A DNA stretch of 64,000 bases, taken from the NCBI RefSeq assembly GCF_015594625.1, contig NZ_JADNRQ010000016.1, positions 1-64,000 of the forward strand. The letters run 5' to 3'. Of the stretch, positions 38,157 through 46,756 are shown in pieces (positions within the stretch are counted from its first letter, which is position 1; each line of letters starts with the position of its first letter). Source of the DNA: Desulfallas sp. Bu1-1. Its GTDB lineage: Bacteria; Bacillota; Desulfotomaculia; Desulfotomaculales; Desulfallaceae. A program made the translations under genes and the position numbers. The notes beneath the pieces were generated by a model. That model had not been told where the DNA came from and searched no databases. It worked only from the letters and a program-made list of their open reading frames with translations.

Positions 38157-38984
38157 ATGCCGGAATTACCCGAAGTGGAAACAATTAAAAAAACGCTTGA
38201 AAAAAAAATTGCCGGGCTGACTATAAGCGGCGTGGATGTAAACCTGCCCAAGGTAATCCGGAGTCCGTCACCGGATGAATTCATCACGGAGGTTACCGGT
38301 AAAAAAATAATACGTTTACGACGCCGTGGCAAATATCTGCTGATATTTTTATCCGGGGATAAACTACTGGTAGTCCACCTCCGCATGACGGGCAGGCTAG
38401 TCTACACGGACGCCAAGGAACCGCCGCCCCGGCATACCCATGTAATATTCAGACTAAGTAACGGTAACGAGCTGCGATTTACAGACATGCGCCAGTTCGG
38501 AACCATCCAGCTTTCATCCACCAAGGACCTGAATAAAGTCAAGGGACTCAAGGACCTGGGCCCGGAACCCCTGGAACGGGAATTCAGCAGGGATTTTCTG
38601 CGCCGGGAGCTTAAACGAAAGCGTACCCGGATCAAGCCCTTGCTCCTGGACCAAACCTTCGTTGCCGGTTTGGGGAACATCTATGTCGACGAAGCGCTGC
38701 ACCGGGCCCGCCTGCACCCGGAACGCCTGGCCTGCACCCTTTCGCCCAGGGAAATCGCCAATCTTTATCATGCCATCGTTGAAGTGCTGCAGGAAGGAAT
38801 AGAAAACCGGGGTACTTCCATGCGCGATTACGTGGACGGCGACGGCAGGGCGGGCAGTTATCAGGAACTTCTACAAGTATATAACCGCGAAGGAGAAAAA
38901 TGCCGCCGTTGCGGTTCCACCATTGAGCGGATCAAAGTAGGCGGGCGGAGCTCATATTACTGCCCGGCCTGCCAAAAACAGTAA
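38157..38984 (+). CDS. mutM: Formamidopyrimidine-DNA glycosylase
   Basis: 275 residues. The N-terminal PELPEVE (Pro2 and Glu3 catalytic), Lys in GKYLL, the helix-two-turn-helix GLGNIYVDEALHRA, and a C-terminal zinc finger (CRRCGSTIERIKVGGRSSYYCPAC) are all intact. It removes 8-oxoG and FapyG. It lies directly after polA, the usual polA-mutM-ytaF-coaE order of Firmicutes, probably one transcript. Confidence 0.97.
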   Translation: MPELPEVETIKKTLEKKIAGLTISGVDVNLPKVIRSPSPDEFITEVTGKKIIRLRRRGKYLLIFLSGDKLLVVHLRMTGRLVYTDAKEPPPRHTHVIFRLSNGNELRFTDMRQFGTIQLSSTKDLNKVKGLKDLGPEPLEREFSRDFLRRELKRKRTRIKPLLLDQTFVAGLGNIYVDEALHRARLHPERLACTLSPREIANLYHAIVEVLQEGIENRGTSMRDYVDGDGRAGSYQELLQVYNREGEKCRRCGSTIERIKVGGRSSYYCPACQKQ

Positions 38985-39082
38985 TAAACTAAGCCATGCC
39001 CGAAAGCGTAATTAAGCACACTTCGACTTTCCCGACCATAGTATTTAAAGAATCAAAGTTCGAGCTACAGGAGGGAAAGTCG

Positions 39083-39736
39083 GTGGAATTCTTCGCCCTG
39101 GCACTATTCGCTATCGCCCTGAATATTGATTCTTTTGCGGTGGGCGTATCGTACGGAGTACGCAATATCAAGCTGCCCGTCTCATCACTGGCCATTATCA
39201 GCCTGATGTCCATGGCGGCAATAACGGTTTCAATGATGCTTGGCCACGCTGTAGCGGGTTATTTTTCCCCAACTTTTGCCCACAGGCTGGGAGGAATGAT
39301 TTTACTTTTCATCGGCATTTGGGTATTAATTCAATCACTACAGGAAAACAGGCGAAAAAAACGCAAACAAACCGGCGATGAAGAAGATATAACCAACCCC
39401 CTGATCCAAATTCACCTTCGCTCACTGGGATTGGTAATCCAGATTCTTCGGGAACCATCCCGCGCCGACCTGGACCGTTCCGGTATAATATCGTCCCGCG
39501 AGGCCGTTTTACTGGGCCTGGCGCTGGCCATGGACGCGTTTGCGGCCGGTTTTGCGGTTTCCATGCTCGGATTTAATATAGTGTTTACCGCCCTGCTGGT
39601 GGGGCTGGGGCACTTTATCCTGAGCTATTCCGGGCTGCTTGCGGGCATGGGCATAGGAGCTACCGGGCTGAGTCAAAAACTAAGCACCTTACCCGGATTC
39701 ATTCTCATCGCCCTGGGATTATTTAAAATTCACTAA
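39083..39736 (+). CDS. ytaF: Sporulation membrane protein YtaF (MntP-like)
   Basis: 217 residues with six hydrophobic segments in two homologous halves (ALNIDSFAVGVSYG and ALAMDAFAAGFAVS), the MntP/YtaF pattern with conserved Asp in each half. The charged loop between halves (about 90-130) is hydrophilic. GTG at 39083 follows AGGAGGG; the frame is open 29 codons upstream without a site. It lies between mutM and coaE. YtaF is a sporulation protein in Bacillus; metal transport is possible by homology to MntP. Confidence 0.88.
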   Translation: MEFFALALFAIALNIDSFAVGVSYGVRNIKLPVSSLAIISLMSMAAITVSMMLGHAVAGYFSPTFAHRLGGMILLFIGIWVLIQSLQENRRKKRKQTGDEEDITNPLIQIHLRSLGLVIQILREPSRADLDRSGIISSREAVLLGLALAMDAFAAGFAVSMLGFNIVFTALLVGLGHFILSYSGLLAGMGIGATGLSQKLSTLPGFILIALGLFKIH

Positions 39737-39859
39737 TATCCGACAACATAAAATGCAAGATGTCCGGCCCCGGCCGGACTGAAATTTTTTATCCAATCCC
39801 GGCAGGACAGATTGATAAACGAGAGAAGTATTAATAGTTGCCGAATGGAGGGAATAATT

Positions 39860-40477
39860 ATGCTGGTAGTGGGCCTTACGGGCAACATTGGCAGCGGCAA
39901 AAGCACTGTATCCCGGTTTTTGAAAAACCTGGGCGCCAGGGTAATCGATACCGACCAGATTGCCCGGGACGTGGTGGCGCCGGGAACCCGGGGGCTGCAG
40001 GAAATCGTCGCCCAATTCGGGCCGGGAGTGCTCAACCCCGATGGAACGCTGAACCGGCCCAAAATGGCACAAATTGTTTTTTCCGACCCCCATGCCCGGG
40101 CCCGCCTGAATGCCATTGTACACCCCGAAATCGGATCCGTGGTGTCGAAAGCCATAGCCGACTACAGAAAAAATAGTGATTCACCTTTACTTATAATTGA
40201 AGCCCCTTTACTCATCGAAACAGGCATGCATCAAATGGTCGATGAAGTATGGCTGGTAACAGTCAATCCCGAAACTCAGATCGCCAGGGTCATCCAGCGC
40301 GACGCCACCACCGAAGAACAGGCCCGCCGGCGCATAGCGGCCCAGATGCCTCAAGCGGACAAGATTCCCTGCGCCCACAGGGTCATCGATAATAGCGGTG
40401 ATCTGGAAGAAACATTGCGACAGGTGCGACAAGTATGGAACGATGTCGTCAATCCAACACCATCTGGAGTGATATGA
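39860..40477 (+). CDS. coaE: Dephospho-CoA kinase
   Basis: 205 residues; the last step of CoA synthesis. P-loop GLTGNIGSGKST at the N-terminus, DTDQIARDVVAPG, HPEI region (IVHPEIGSVV), PLLIETGM and the lid RRIAAQMP. ATG at 39860 follows GGAGGG at 7 nt. It abuts the lytic transglycosylase gene. Confidence 0.95.
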   Translation: MLVVGLTGNIGSGKSTVSRFLKNLGARVIDTDQIARDVVAPGTRGLQEIVAQFGPGVLNPDGTLNRPKMAQIVFSDPHARARLNAIVHPEIGSVVSKAIADYRKNSDSPLLIIEAPLLIETGMHQMVDEVWLVTVNPETQIARVIQRDATTEEQARRRIAAQMPQADKIPCAHRVIDNSGDLEETLRQVRQVWNDVVNPTPSGVI

Positions 40478-41065
40478 TTGGGAGCCCGCAGAAGGCGCAA
40501 GTTGAATATTTTCAGGTTTTTGTTTTTAATTTTGCTCGTTGCCGTTATATTCAACTTTACTGACTTAATAAAGATTTTTTATCCCCTACCCTACCGTGAC
40601 GCAATCATCAAGTATTCCGCCAGGGCTGGGGTAGACCCGATTTTTTTGGCCGCGATCATGAAAACGGAAAGTCACTTCAACCCCGAGGCCGTTTCTGCCA
40701 GGGGGGCTCGGGGATTAATGCAGATAATGCCCGAAACCGGCAGATGGATCGCCCAACAAATCAGCCTCAGGCCCTATCACCCGGATTTGCTGTTTGACCC
40801 GGAAACCAACATCCGGCTGGGCGCCTGGTACATTGCAAACCTGGAAAATGAATTTGAGGGAAACAGGGTCATGGTGCTCGCCGCCTACAACGGCGGGCGG
40901 GGGAATGTACGTAAATGGTTGGAGGAAGAAAAAATTTCCGGAAATATCAAGGACATAGCAATGATCCCGTTCCCGGAAACCAGGAATTTTATCAAAAAAG
41001 TGCTGAGGGATTACGAAATATATAAATGGCTGTACAATGACGAAATCTACGGCGGGAAGGGATAA
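40478..41065 (+). CDS. Membrane-anchored lytic transglycosylase (SLT family)
   Basis: 195 residues: basic N-terminus, one membrane segment (about 12-30), then an SLT goose-lysozyme-like domain with catalytic Glu in IMKTESHFNPEAVS, GARGLMQIMPETG and VLAAYNGG. It cleaves peptidoglycan glycan strands outside the membrane. The TTG start directly follows the coaE TGA, with GGAG 8 nt upstream, so it is probably translationally coupled. Last gene of the polA cluster. Confidence 0.9.
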   Translation: MGARRRRKLNIFRFLFLILLVAVIFNFTDLIKIFYPLPYRDAIIKYSARAGVDPIFLAAIMKTESHFNPEAVSARGARGLMQIMPETGRWIAQQISLRPYHPDLLFDPETNIRLGAWYIANLENEFEGNRVMVLAAYNGGRGNVRKWLEEEKISGNIKDIAMIPFPETRNFIKKVLRDYEIYKWLYNDEIYGGKG

Positions 41066-41075
41066 ACTTACACCC

Positions 41076-41104
41076 TTGACAAACCATAATAGTAATCATA
41101 TAAT
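41076..41104 (+). promoter_or_regulatory. Perfect consensus promoter of tRNA-Leu
   Basis: TTGACA (41076-41081), a 17-nt spacer and TATAAT (41099-41104), 20 nt upstream of the tRNA. Confidence 0.88.
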
Positions 41105-41124
41105 GTTATTTGCGTAAACGTTAA

Positions 41125-41207
41125 GTCGGAGTGGCGGAATCGGCAGACGCGTACGTTTGAGGGGCGTATGGGAGACCGTGCGGGTTCAAGTCCCGCCTCC
41201 GACACCA
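41125..41207 (+). tRNA. tRNA-Leu (anticodon GAG), island attachment site
   Basis: An 83-nt class II tRNA with acceptor GTCGGAG/CTCCGAC, D-arm TGGCGGAATCGGCAGACGC, anticodon loop TTGAGGG (anticodon GAG), a variable arm TGGGAGACCGTG, T-arm with GTTCAAGTC and encoded CCA. The last 21 nt recur at 52557, so this gene is the integration target of the island to its right. Confidence 0.95.
41187..41207 (+). repeat. attL-like direct repeat (3' end of tRNA-Leu)
   Basis: 21 nt from CAAGTCCC to ACACCA, matching 52557-52577 at 20 of 21 positions. It is the left boundary of an 11.37-kb island. Confidence 0.8.
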
Positions 41208-41985
41208 CCTTTATCCGCACCAAGCGGAATCTTAAATAAAATGTCAATACAATCATCATTAAAGACCTTAATCTGATGGACGTACAAGTCCATTATTTTT
41301 TTGCATTCCACAAGGTTTTCCCGGTTAACCAGCGTTTTCTTTGTGGTTAATAAATACTGCACCACCATCTCCTCGGTCAGCCCTTCCATAGGTGATCTTA
41401 ACGTATCCAGGCGGCATTGCAATTCTTCCCGCCGGGATTTTAAAGTTTTTAGCCTTCCGCCCAGTAAATAACCGGCGCATTTCGGATTGCGCAAAATTTC
41501 ATAAATAGAGTTTTTTCCAAAGGGGCGACCGCGCTTGGTCACAAAACCTTTCTTTTTGAGTGCGTCCTGGATTGCTTTGTAACGATACCCTTCCAGAAAC
41601 ATGGAGAAAATAAGTCTTACTACTGACGCTTCCCGCTCGTTGATTCGGGCTGTCGTCAAGCGGCTGGTCAGCGGCGATAAGCCGAACGTCCCTGCCGGCC
41701 AGAATTTTTCTATAAACCGCGCTGTCGTAACGGCTGCGGGCAAACCGGTCCAGCTTGTGCACCAGCACCACGTTTCACTTTAACCCGCCCGGTTTTTGTA
41801 TCCTCAATCATCTCCAAGAACCCCGGCCGGTCGTCGGTGGTGGCGCTTTTGGCCTCGTCGGCATAAACCTTGACTACAGTATAGCCGTTGCGCTGGGCGT
41901 ATTCCGTGCAGGCCCGCACCTGGGCGGTGATGCTTTCCTGGCGCTGGTTATCGCTGGAAAACCGGGCGTAGATAACAGCTCTCAT
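41208..41985 (-). pseudogene. Broken serine recombinase (integrase remnant)
   Basis: Three frames must be joined. 41985 down to about 41780 is the resolvase N-domain with the catalytic Ser in YARFSSDNQ; the next stretch, one frame over, reads VVLVHKLDRFARSRYDSAVYRKIL; the last, again shifted, holds the recombinase domain (INEREASVVRLIFSMFLEGYRYKAIQDAL) and a short coiled tail. About 80 codons are missing between LDDSP and INERE, and the zinc-ribbon is absent. The open part of the last frame runs into the tRNA 3' end. The start ATG overlaps the stop of the XRE-ImmA remnant. It presumably once mobilised the island and is now inactive. Confidence 0.85.
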
Positions 41986-42445
41986 GGTAAATCGTCCTCC
42001 TTTTCAGAAAGTTCCCAAACCAGCTGAACCAGCTGCTCGAGCTTACCGGCTGCGGCAGCTTCCGTAATTATGTGTTTGTACTATTCCACTTGTTCGCCCA
42101 ACAACAACTCGCAGGAAAAACGGTTAGCCTGGTATTCCTGTTTGGAGTAAAAAATGTGTTTTCTGCAAAATAAATAAGAAATTTGTCGAAGGGTGCAATA
42201 AAAATGGCCCAGTTCGTGACCACAGACAAATTGCTTTTCTGCATCCGATAGGCCGCTGTCGATGATGATAAATTTTTTATTGCCCAGCGAAATTTTTGGT
42301 CATTTCCAGATCAGGGGTTCGGTAGCCGCGCTCGTAACCGGACAATGTCCCTATTTTAATTTGGAGCAAATTGGCCATATATTCCTGGGTCCAGCCCCTT
42401 TTTTCCCTTTCTTCCTTTAATCGTCTGGACGAGCGGGCGGAGGTG
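41982..42445 (-). pseudogene. Broken XRE-family/ImmA-type regulator-protease
   Basis: Minus-strand translation gives an XRE HTH (RLKEEREKRGWTQEYMANLL, YERGYRTPDLEM) and then, in another frame, an ImmA/IrrE zinc-peptidase segment (FVCGHELGHFYC, QEYQANRFSCELLL) with a TAG after GEQVE. The HTH-HExxH pair resembles regulators of ICEs and prophages that hold an integrative element silent until damage. It is frameshifted and internally deleted. Its TGA overlaps the recombinase ATG (ATGA), so the two were once coupled. Confidence 0.8.
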
Positions 42446-42583
42446 GTGATTCAAAGGTTGTGATGCATTTTGTCCATATTGTGCAGCATCTTTAGGGCAG
42501 TCTACAGCTAAAAACCATCCATAGGATTCGTATAACAATGCCATTTAATGCTTTATTTACTACCTTCTGAATTAAGTTTCTTT

Positions 42584-43045
42584 CTAGATACCATATCGAT
42601 CATCCAATATATGCAAAAACCAAGCTCCAAGAATACCCCAAATCATAGAAGTGATCATAAAAGAAATGGCTGACTCTATATTTATAGGCAATTTATTATG
42701 AATTCCTATGATGTAACTCAATGATGTAATTGCAAACCAACTTCCAAAACCTATAAAAGCTCCTCTCCAAATAAAATTTTTACCATTTTCCTTCAGGATA
42801 AAATAACTAAAAATAACAACTAAACCTGTTGCAAAAAAGATTTGACTGATGGAGCTTAAAATTGCTTCACCAAGGTTATTGAATTTTCTACCAAAGATCA
42901 TTAAAGCTGAATAATTTATATAACGGCGATTAGAGAAGTGGAGTACATAATAGGAAAACAAGTTCAGCGCAAATAAAATTATTGAAGCAAAAAATCCTGC
43001 AACCAAGCTTCTTATAAACCTATCTTTAAGGTCAAATATTCTCAT
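42584..43045 (-). CDS. Small membrane protein of unknown function
   Basis: 153 residues with four clear hydrophobic segments (about 14-36, 60-82, 92-112, 125-147) separated by short polar loops. I recognise no family with confidence. The ATG follows GGAGG with good spacing, so expression is likely. The gene is AT-rich compared with the neighbouring cassette, which fits separate acquisition. It lies between the broken regulator and the three-gene cassette on the same strand. Confidence 0.65.
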   Translation of the reverse strand: MRIFDLKDRFIRSLVAGFFASIILFALNLFSYYVLHFSNRRYINYSALMIFGRKFNNLGEAILSSISQIFFATGLVVIFSYFILKENGKNFIWRGAFIGFGSWFAITSLSYIIGIHNKLPINIESAISFMITSMIWGILGAWFLHILDDRYGI

Positions 43046-43115
43046 TGGAATTCCTCCGATGTCCGTTATTAAATTAGCTTTTCCAGGACTTGCAACTAAA
43101 ATTCAGATTTGTTAC

Positions 43116-44429
43116 TCAGAAATAAGCACCTAATAGATCCCTGTACAAAAATACCAATCTGTAGTTTTCCCGTTGGAAATTAACAGCCTGTCCCATCGTA
43201 ATGCAGGCCACGACTGCATCGGCGGCATCCATAGAGCTGACTTTATGTAAAACCTCGGGTATGATGATGACCTCTATTCCTGTCTTTTCTTTAAACCTTA
43301 TTACCAGGCTATGAAGATCAACGATTTTAACCAAATTTCGCCATTCTTTACTCAATTGCCTGAACTCGATCCCCTTTTTCTTCCCGTTGTACTCCCAGAC
43401 ACCGGATAAGGAAAAGATGACGCCCAAATGGCCGGCCAGCTGGCTATCGGTTATGCTCCAACCCAAATGTTCGTAGAGAAACAGCCCAATGCCGTGTTTC
43501 TCTTCCCCGCTCCTTAATTTTTCAACGTTATTGGCTAAAGGCACCCACCCGTTCTGGGCCATGTAATTATTTAATCGTTCTGTTTCTGCCGGGCTAATAA
43601 GCTTGGTATTAACGATTTTGTTTGCACCGTTAAAAGCTCTCGTAATGTGAATATTATAGCCGTCATCAATTTTCCACCAGAAACTTTTGGCCTTCCCGCC
43701 AAATGTTATCGAATGCACCCATTCGTGCTGCAGATCCTGCACCGGAGTTTTGGGGAGCTTTAAAACGGTGTTTTCCGATGCATAATCCCCCAAATGCTGC
43801 CCGCCGCGCCCTCTTGCTTTTACTAATTGCTTTATATGCTTGCCGCAGGCCCATAACGCGCGGTCCACCTCCCAGTAAGGCAGGGCTGCCGCTTGAACCT
43901 GGGCAAGGAAGAAATCCCGATACCCTGAGTACATGCCCCAGTCCAACGGTGGCGCCAGCGGGCATTCGCTTCCCTTGGAAACAATATATCTATATGCCCT
44001 GTATACATGTTGATCAAAAAGAGGATATGTTTCGGGGAAAAAGCAATGCAAAACAAATAAAGCCCATATGAAACCAAACCCTTTCCTGGATTCCAGTTCG
44101 GCCAGTATGGCAGGCTTTGTTTGAGGGTAATTCTTTGGGATTTTTTCTTTAATATCGTTTTCATTTTTAGATATCTCTTGCCAGGTTGAATAGCCTACGG
44201 GACTATTGGGATTCCACCGTGCGGTGAATGAATAGGTGGTTCCATTTTGATCAACATACCCTCGCCCTTGACCACCGGCTTTTAAGCACCCCGTCTTCCA
44301 GGCACCAAGTATTTCAATTCTACCTGCACAAGGGCGTTGTTCAACCACCAGTTCGTGGTAAACGGTAACCGGGTACTTTTGCAGGTCATAAGCAGCTAAC
44401 CATTTTAAAATCTTACCTTTATTTAACAT
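43116..44429 (-). CDS. Unknown 437-residue protein with glycosylase-like N-terminal motif (cassette gene 3)
   Basis: No catalytic family is certain. The N-terminal half contains KGFGFIWALFVLHCFFPETYPLFDQHVYRAYRYI (given here only as the block 115-149), whose end FDQHVYRAYR (138-147) resembles the D-x-H-V-x-R segment of HhH-GPD DNA glycosylases. The C-terminal half (about 235-437) is a separate alpha/beta region ending in a Val-rich strand pattern. It has no signal peptide or membrane helix. The start ATG follows GGGGGTG. It is the last of three tightly spaced minus-strand genes (36 nt after the GIY-YIG gene), so a joint role in DNA modification sensing or cleavage is my inference. Confidence 0.6.
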   Translation of the reverse strand: MLNKGKILKWLAAYDLQKYPVTVYHELVVEQRPCAGRIEILGAWKTGCLKAGGQGRGYVDQNGTTYSFTARWNPNSPVGYSTWQEISKNENDIKEKIPKNYPQTKPAILAELESRKGFGFIWALFVLHCFFPETYPLFDQHVYRAYRYIVSKGSECPLAPPLDWGMYSGYRDFFLAQVQAAALPYWEVDRALWACGKHIKQLVKARGRGGQHLGDYASENTVLKLPKTPVQDLQHEWVHSITFGGKAKSFWWKIDDGYNIHITRAFNGANKIVNTKLISPAETERLNNYMAQNGWVPLANNVEKLRSGEEKHGIGLFLYEHLGWSITDSQLAGHLGVIFSLSGVWEYNGKKKGIEFRQLSKEWRNLVKIVDLHSLVIRFKEKTGIEVIIIPEVLHKVSSMDAADAVVACITMGQAVNFQRENYRLVFLYRDLLGAYF

Positions 44430-44465
44430 TGTTCACCCCCGTATTAGCCCGGCATAGGCGCTAAA

Positions 44466-45182
44466 TTATTTTTGTCCGGCCAGCTGCTCAAATAATTCGA
44501 GAAAACCCGGGTCGTAATCATCGAAAACATGGTCCACGTTCCACAGGCCCAATATTCTGACTGCTTCGTGCCGGCAGCTGTGGCCCAGCCAGCCCTCCGA
44601 TGGCGGGTCAATGCGTAACCTGGAAGCTGCGCTCAGCAGCGCCACCGCATTACGCTCTATGTACTTGCGCATGCTCTCCGGCCCGGGCTCGTCATCGACC
44701 CCGAGCCACAAAAAAGGCATCTTTCCTATGTACTCGCTTACCGCACACTCCAGGCTGTGTTCGGCACGCCTTACTTCCTTGGGTGCAGAGCTGCCCCTGC
44801 CCCAGCTTCGCCTGACCGCATCGGGGTAATCTCCCCGTGCCAGCAGGGCTGTCCCCACATGAAGCCGGAAGATTGAACCCCTGTGGTTGCCGCCTCCACT
44901 GAGGACACCGCGGTGAGTACGCAAACGGGTCCAGAGAGTGGTGCCGGAACCCCTGGAAACGGCATGGGTTCCTACGCGAACCACCCTCAGCCCCGCGCCC
45001 GAGCTCCTGTTTTCACCGGGTTCGAAGAAAAAATATACTCCCCGCCTCGGCCAGTTCATCCGGCCATTGCACGTTGACAGCCGCCGCTCGCCGCCGACAC
45101 GTTCTCTGATTGTATTTAATATCCTATAAAACCGTTCCAGGTCCCGTTCAATTCCGGAAGAATACTTTATAACCATAAACAC
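44466..45182 (-). CDS. GIY-YIG nuclease-like protein (cassette gene 2)
   Basis: 238 residues. Residues 48-50 (GVY) and 67-74 (VVRVGTHA) form the two strands of a GIY-YIG domain. TTLWTRLRTHRG (81-92) supplies the conserved Arg and His helix, and a later IERNAVALLS segment gives the usual Glu and Asn. Residues 96-115 (GGGNHRGSIFRLHVG) are conserved-looking inserts. It is probably an endonuclease. It sits 27 nt after the DUF6884-like gene and 36 nt before the glycosylase-like gene. A decayed fragment similar to its 5' part lies at 46648-46690. GC-rich relative to the flanking small ORFs. The start GTG has TAGGA upstream. Confidence 0.75.
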   Translation of the reverse strand: MFMVIKYSSGIERDLERFYRILNTIRERVGGERRLSTCNGRMNWPRRGVYFFFEPGENRSSGAGLRVVRVGTHAVSRGSGTTLWTRLRTHRGVLSGGGNHRGSIFRLHVGTALLARGDYPDAVRRSWGRGSSAPKEVRRAEHSLECAVSEYIGKMPFLWLGVDDEPGPESMRKYIERNAVALLSAASRLRIDPPSEGWLGHSCRHEAVRILGLWNVDHVFDDYDPGFLELFEQLAGQK

Positions 45183-45209
45183 CAGCTTCCTAATCAGGTA
45201 ATCAAATTA

Positions 45210-45935
45210 TTAGCTGTTATGTGGCCCGATTATTAGGTCCTCATATCCGATTACAATTCCACCTTTTTTCAAGCCGCTTGTTTTTGCTATCGCAAATATT
45301 TTATCGCAGTCTAGTCCACCGGAAAGACAGTCGGAAAAGGTTTTGCCCAGAGCTCCCAGAATAGCGGTTACCCCCCTGCCGCTTTGCCTGTAGAAACAGC
45401 CCGCCCGGGCGGGTTCGTAACCCATACGAAGAGCTTCTTTAACTCCTGCAATGAAAAAATACCGGTATTTAGCCCCGGCGCCGGACCAGCCAGGTTGACC
45501 GGCAAAAAAGCCGTAAACTTGCTTCGGGTTAAGGTTTAAACAGATATCCCCGATAATACCGGCCAAACCGGCATCGCGCCAGTACCTGGCCACCCCGCCC
45601 TTCATTTCGGCATCGTAATTGCGGGTTGGTTCAAAGGCATCCAGCACGCCGTAGCCGGCTGATATGATAAATAACCGCAGTTTTCCCGCAAAAATCAGCT
45701 GTTTTGCCGCACCGGTATCAAAGGCGGAATAAAAACCACCGGTATAAAGATACATTGCCGGGGTAGGACTTGAATCGCCTTTAACGCAGTGCTCCATTCC
45801 CCGGCGCGCTGCCTCAAGTTTTGCCCAGGTGTTCTCCAACCCACTGTCGGGCCAGGTATAAGGAGGGCTTTCCACGCCCCCACCGGCGTTTTTACTGGAG
45901 CAGCAAGGAATAAAACATACCGTTTCAACCGTCAT
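45210..45935 (-). CDS. YaaA/DUF6884-like protein (cassette gene 1)
   Basis: 241 residues. The N-terminal PCCSSK (10-15) and later TGGFYSAF (65-72) and ISAGYGVLDAFEPTRNYD (91-108) match the motif series P-C-x-x-K, Y-x-G, I-S-A-x-Y-G-L and P-Y-D of DUF6884/YaaA-fold proteins, which bind nucleic acid or bases and in YaaA are tied to oxidative DNA damage. No membrane segment. It is the first gene of the three-gene operon; GGTGG lies 7 nt before the ATG. Function in this setting is unknown to me; base recognition upstream of the nuclease is a reasonable guess. Confidence 0.7.
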   Translation of the reverse strand: MTVETVCFIPCCSSKNAGGGVESPPYTWPDSGLENTWAKLEAARRGMEHCVKGDSSPTPAMYLYTGGFYSAFDTGAAKQLIFAGKLRLFIISAGYGVLDAFEPTRNYDAEMKGGVARYWRDAGLAGIIGDICLNLNPKQVYGFFAGQPGWSGAGAKYRYFFIAGVKEALRMGYEPARAGCFYRQSGRGVTAILGALGKTFSDCLSGGLDCDKIFAIAKTSGLKKGGIVIGYEDLIIGPHNS

Positions 45936-46045
45936 ATTTCTTCCACCTTAATGAAAAAATTGTTCAACCCTGGCTTCCTCCTGGTTAGTTTGTTGTCAAA
46001 GCGATAAAATAAGTGAACTAAACCAAGAAAAAATTTTTCTAATAT

Positions 46046-46279
46046 TTAGTATCGTTCACGAGCAGAATATTGTTTACGGCTAAAACTTCCACAAAAATAC
46101 TGAGGTAGGTCACGGCAGTCTTTTGCAACCTGCGGACCAGGACAGAGGTCAGTATTAAATTTGCTACAATTGATACATTTTGATATTATCACCGTGTTTC
46201 TTTTTTCTGTTTTCCTCCCGTCATGGGTGGGTAACATTTTATTTTTAAGTTCGCTGGTGCTTTTTAATATATCAGACAA
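46046..46279 (-). CDS. Small Cys-containing protein, unknown
   Basis: 77 residues with four or five Cys in the C-terminal half (CINCSKFNTDLCPGP, CRDLPQYFC), a spacing suggestive of a metal knot. The start is a TTG inside the end of the next upstream gene, without a clear ribosome-binding site. It overlaps that gene by 16 nt. AT-rich. May be the second half of a decayed gene or a small coupled partner. Confidence 0.4.
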   Translation of the reverse strand: MSDILKSTSELKNKMLPTHDGRKTEKRNTVIISKCINCSKFNTDLCPGPQVAKDCRDLPQYFCGSFSRKQYSARERY

Positions 46280-46578
46280 TTGAACAGCAATTCCGCAGCT
46301 GCGACAATACCAACCATATCTTCCATATAGAGCCGTTGGGGCTTAAGTCTTGCTTGACATTGGGGGCAAGATACCTGACATTTAAAATTAATAAAGTCCC
46401 TCATTGAAAAGTTGAATTGTTTTTGGCATATTAAGCACCAAAGCTTTACATAGCCATTTTCGGTAGGAATTAAGATAGTTGGTTTTTCACAACATATTTT
46501 ATTAAATACAATTCTTTGCTGCTTATACTTTCTCCAATAACTCTGAGTTTGATTGTTTTTATGGTAAATCTTCATCAT
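46264..46578 (-). CDS. Small zinc-ribbon-like protein, unknown
   Basis: 104 residues from the ATG at 46578, which has AGAGG 5 nt upstream (an open frame reaches 46626 without a site). Cys pairs KICCEK, WCLICQKQF and CPQCQARL suggest one or two zinc ribbons. The tail is hydrophobic (GIVAAAELLFNCLIY). Family not recognised. It overlaps the 77-residue ORF downstream. Confidence 0.45.
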   Translation of the reverse strand: MMKIYHKNNQTQSYWRKYKQQRIVFNKICCEKPTILIPTENGYVKLWCLICQKQFNFSMRDFINFKCQVSCPQCQARLKPQRLYMEDMVGIVAAAELLFNCLIY

Positions 46579-46647
46579 ACCAACCTCTTGTTTTAATTCT
46601 TTTAACAAAAATTGCGTAGCTCTCAAGCCCTTGGTAAGAGGTTATGG

Positions 46648-46690
46648 TAACAACCGCCACTCGTCGCCAACACGTTCCCTAATTGCACTT
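46648..46690 (-). pseudogene. Fragment of a second GIY-YIG gene
   Basis: Minus-strand text reads SAIRERVGDEWRLLP, matching NTIRERVGGERRLST of the intact GIY-YIG protein, and the DNA aligns with about 45080-45120 at roughly four of five positions. It is a remnant of a related gene copy. Confidence 0.6.
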
Positions 46691-46756
46691 ATAAACCACC
46701 CTTTTAAAAAAGCACCGCGATCCATTTTGCTTTACCACGGTGCCATTCCTTGTTCC

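Noticed and set aside
42356-42544. 62-codon minus-strand frame over the XRE remnant
   Set aside because: A different frame from the recognisable HTH; no motif of its own.
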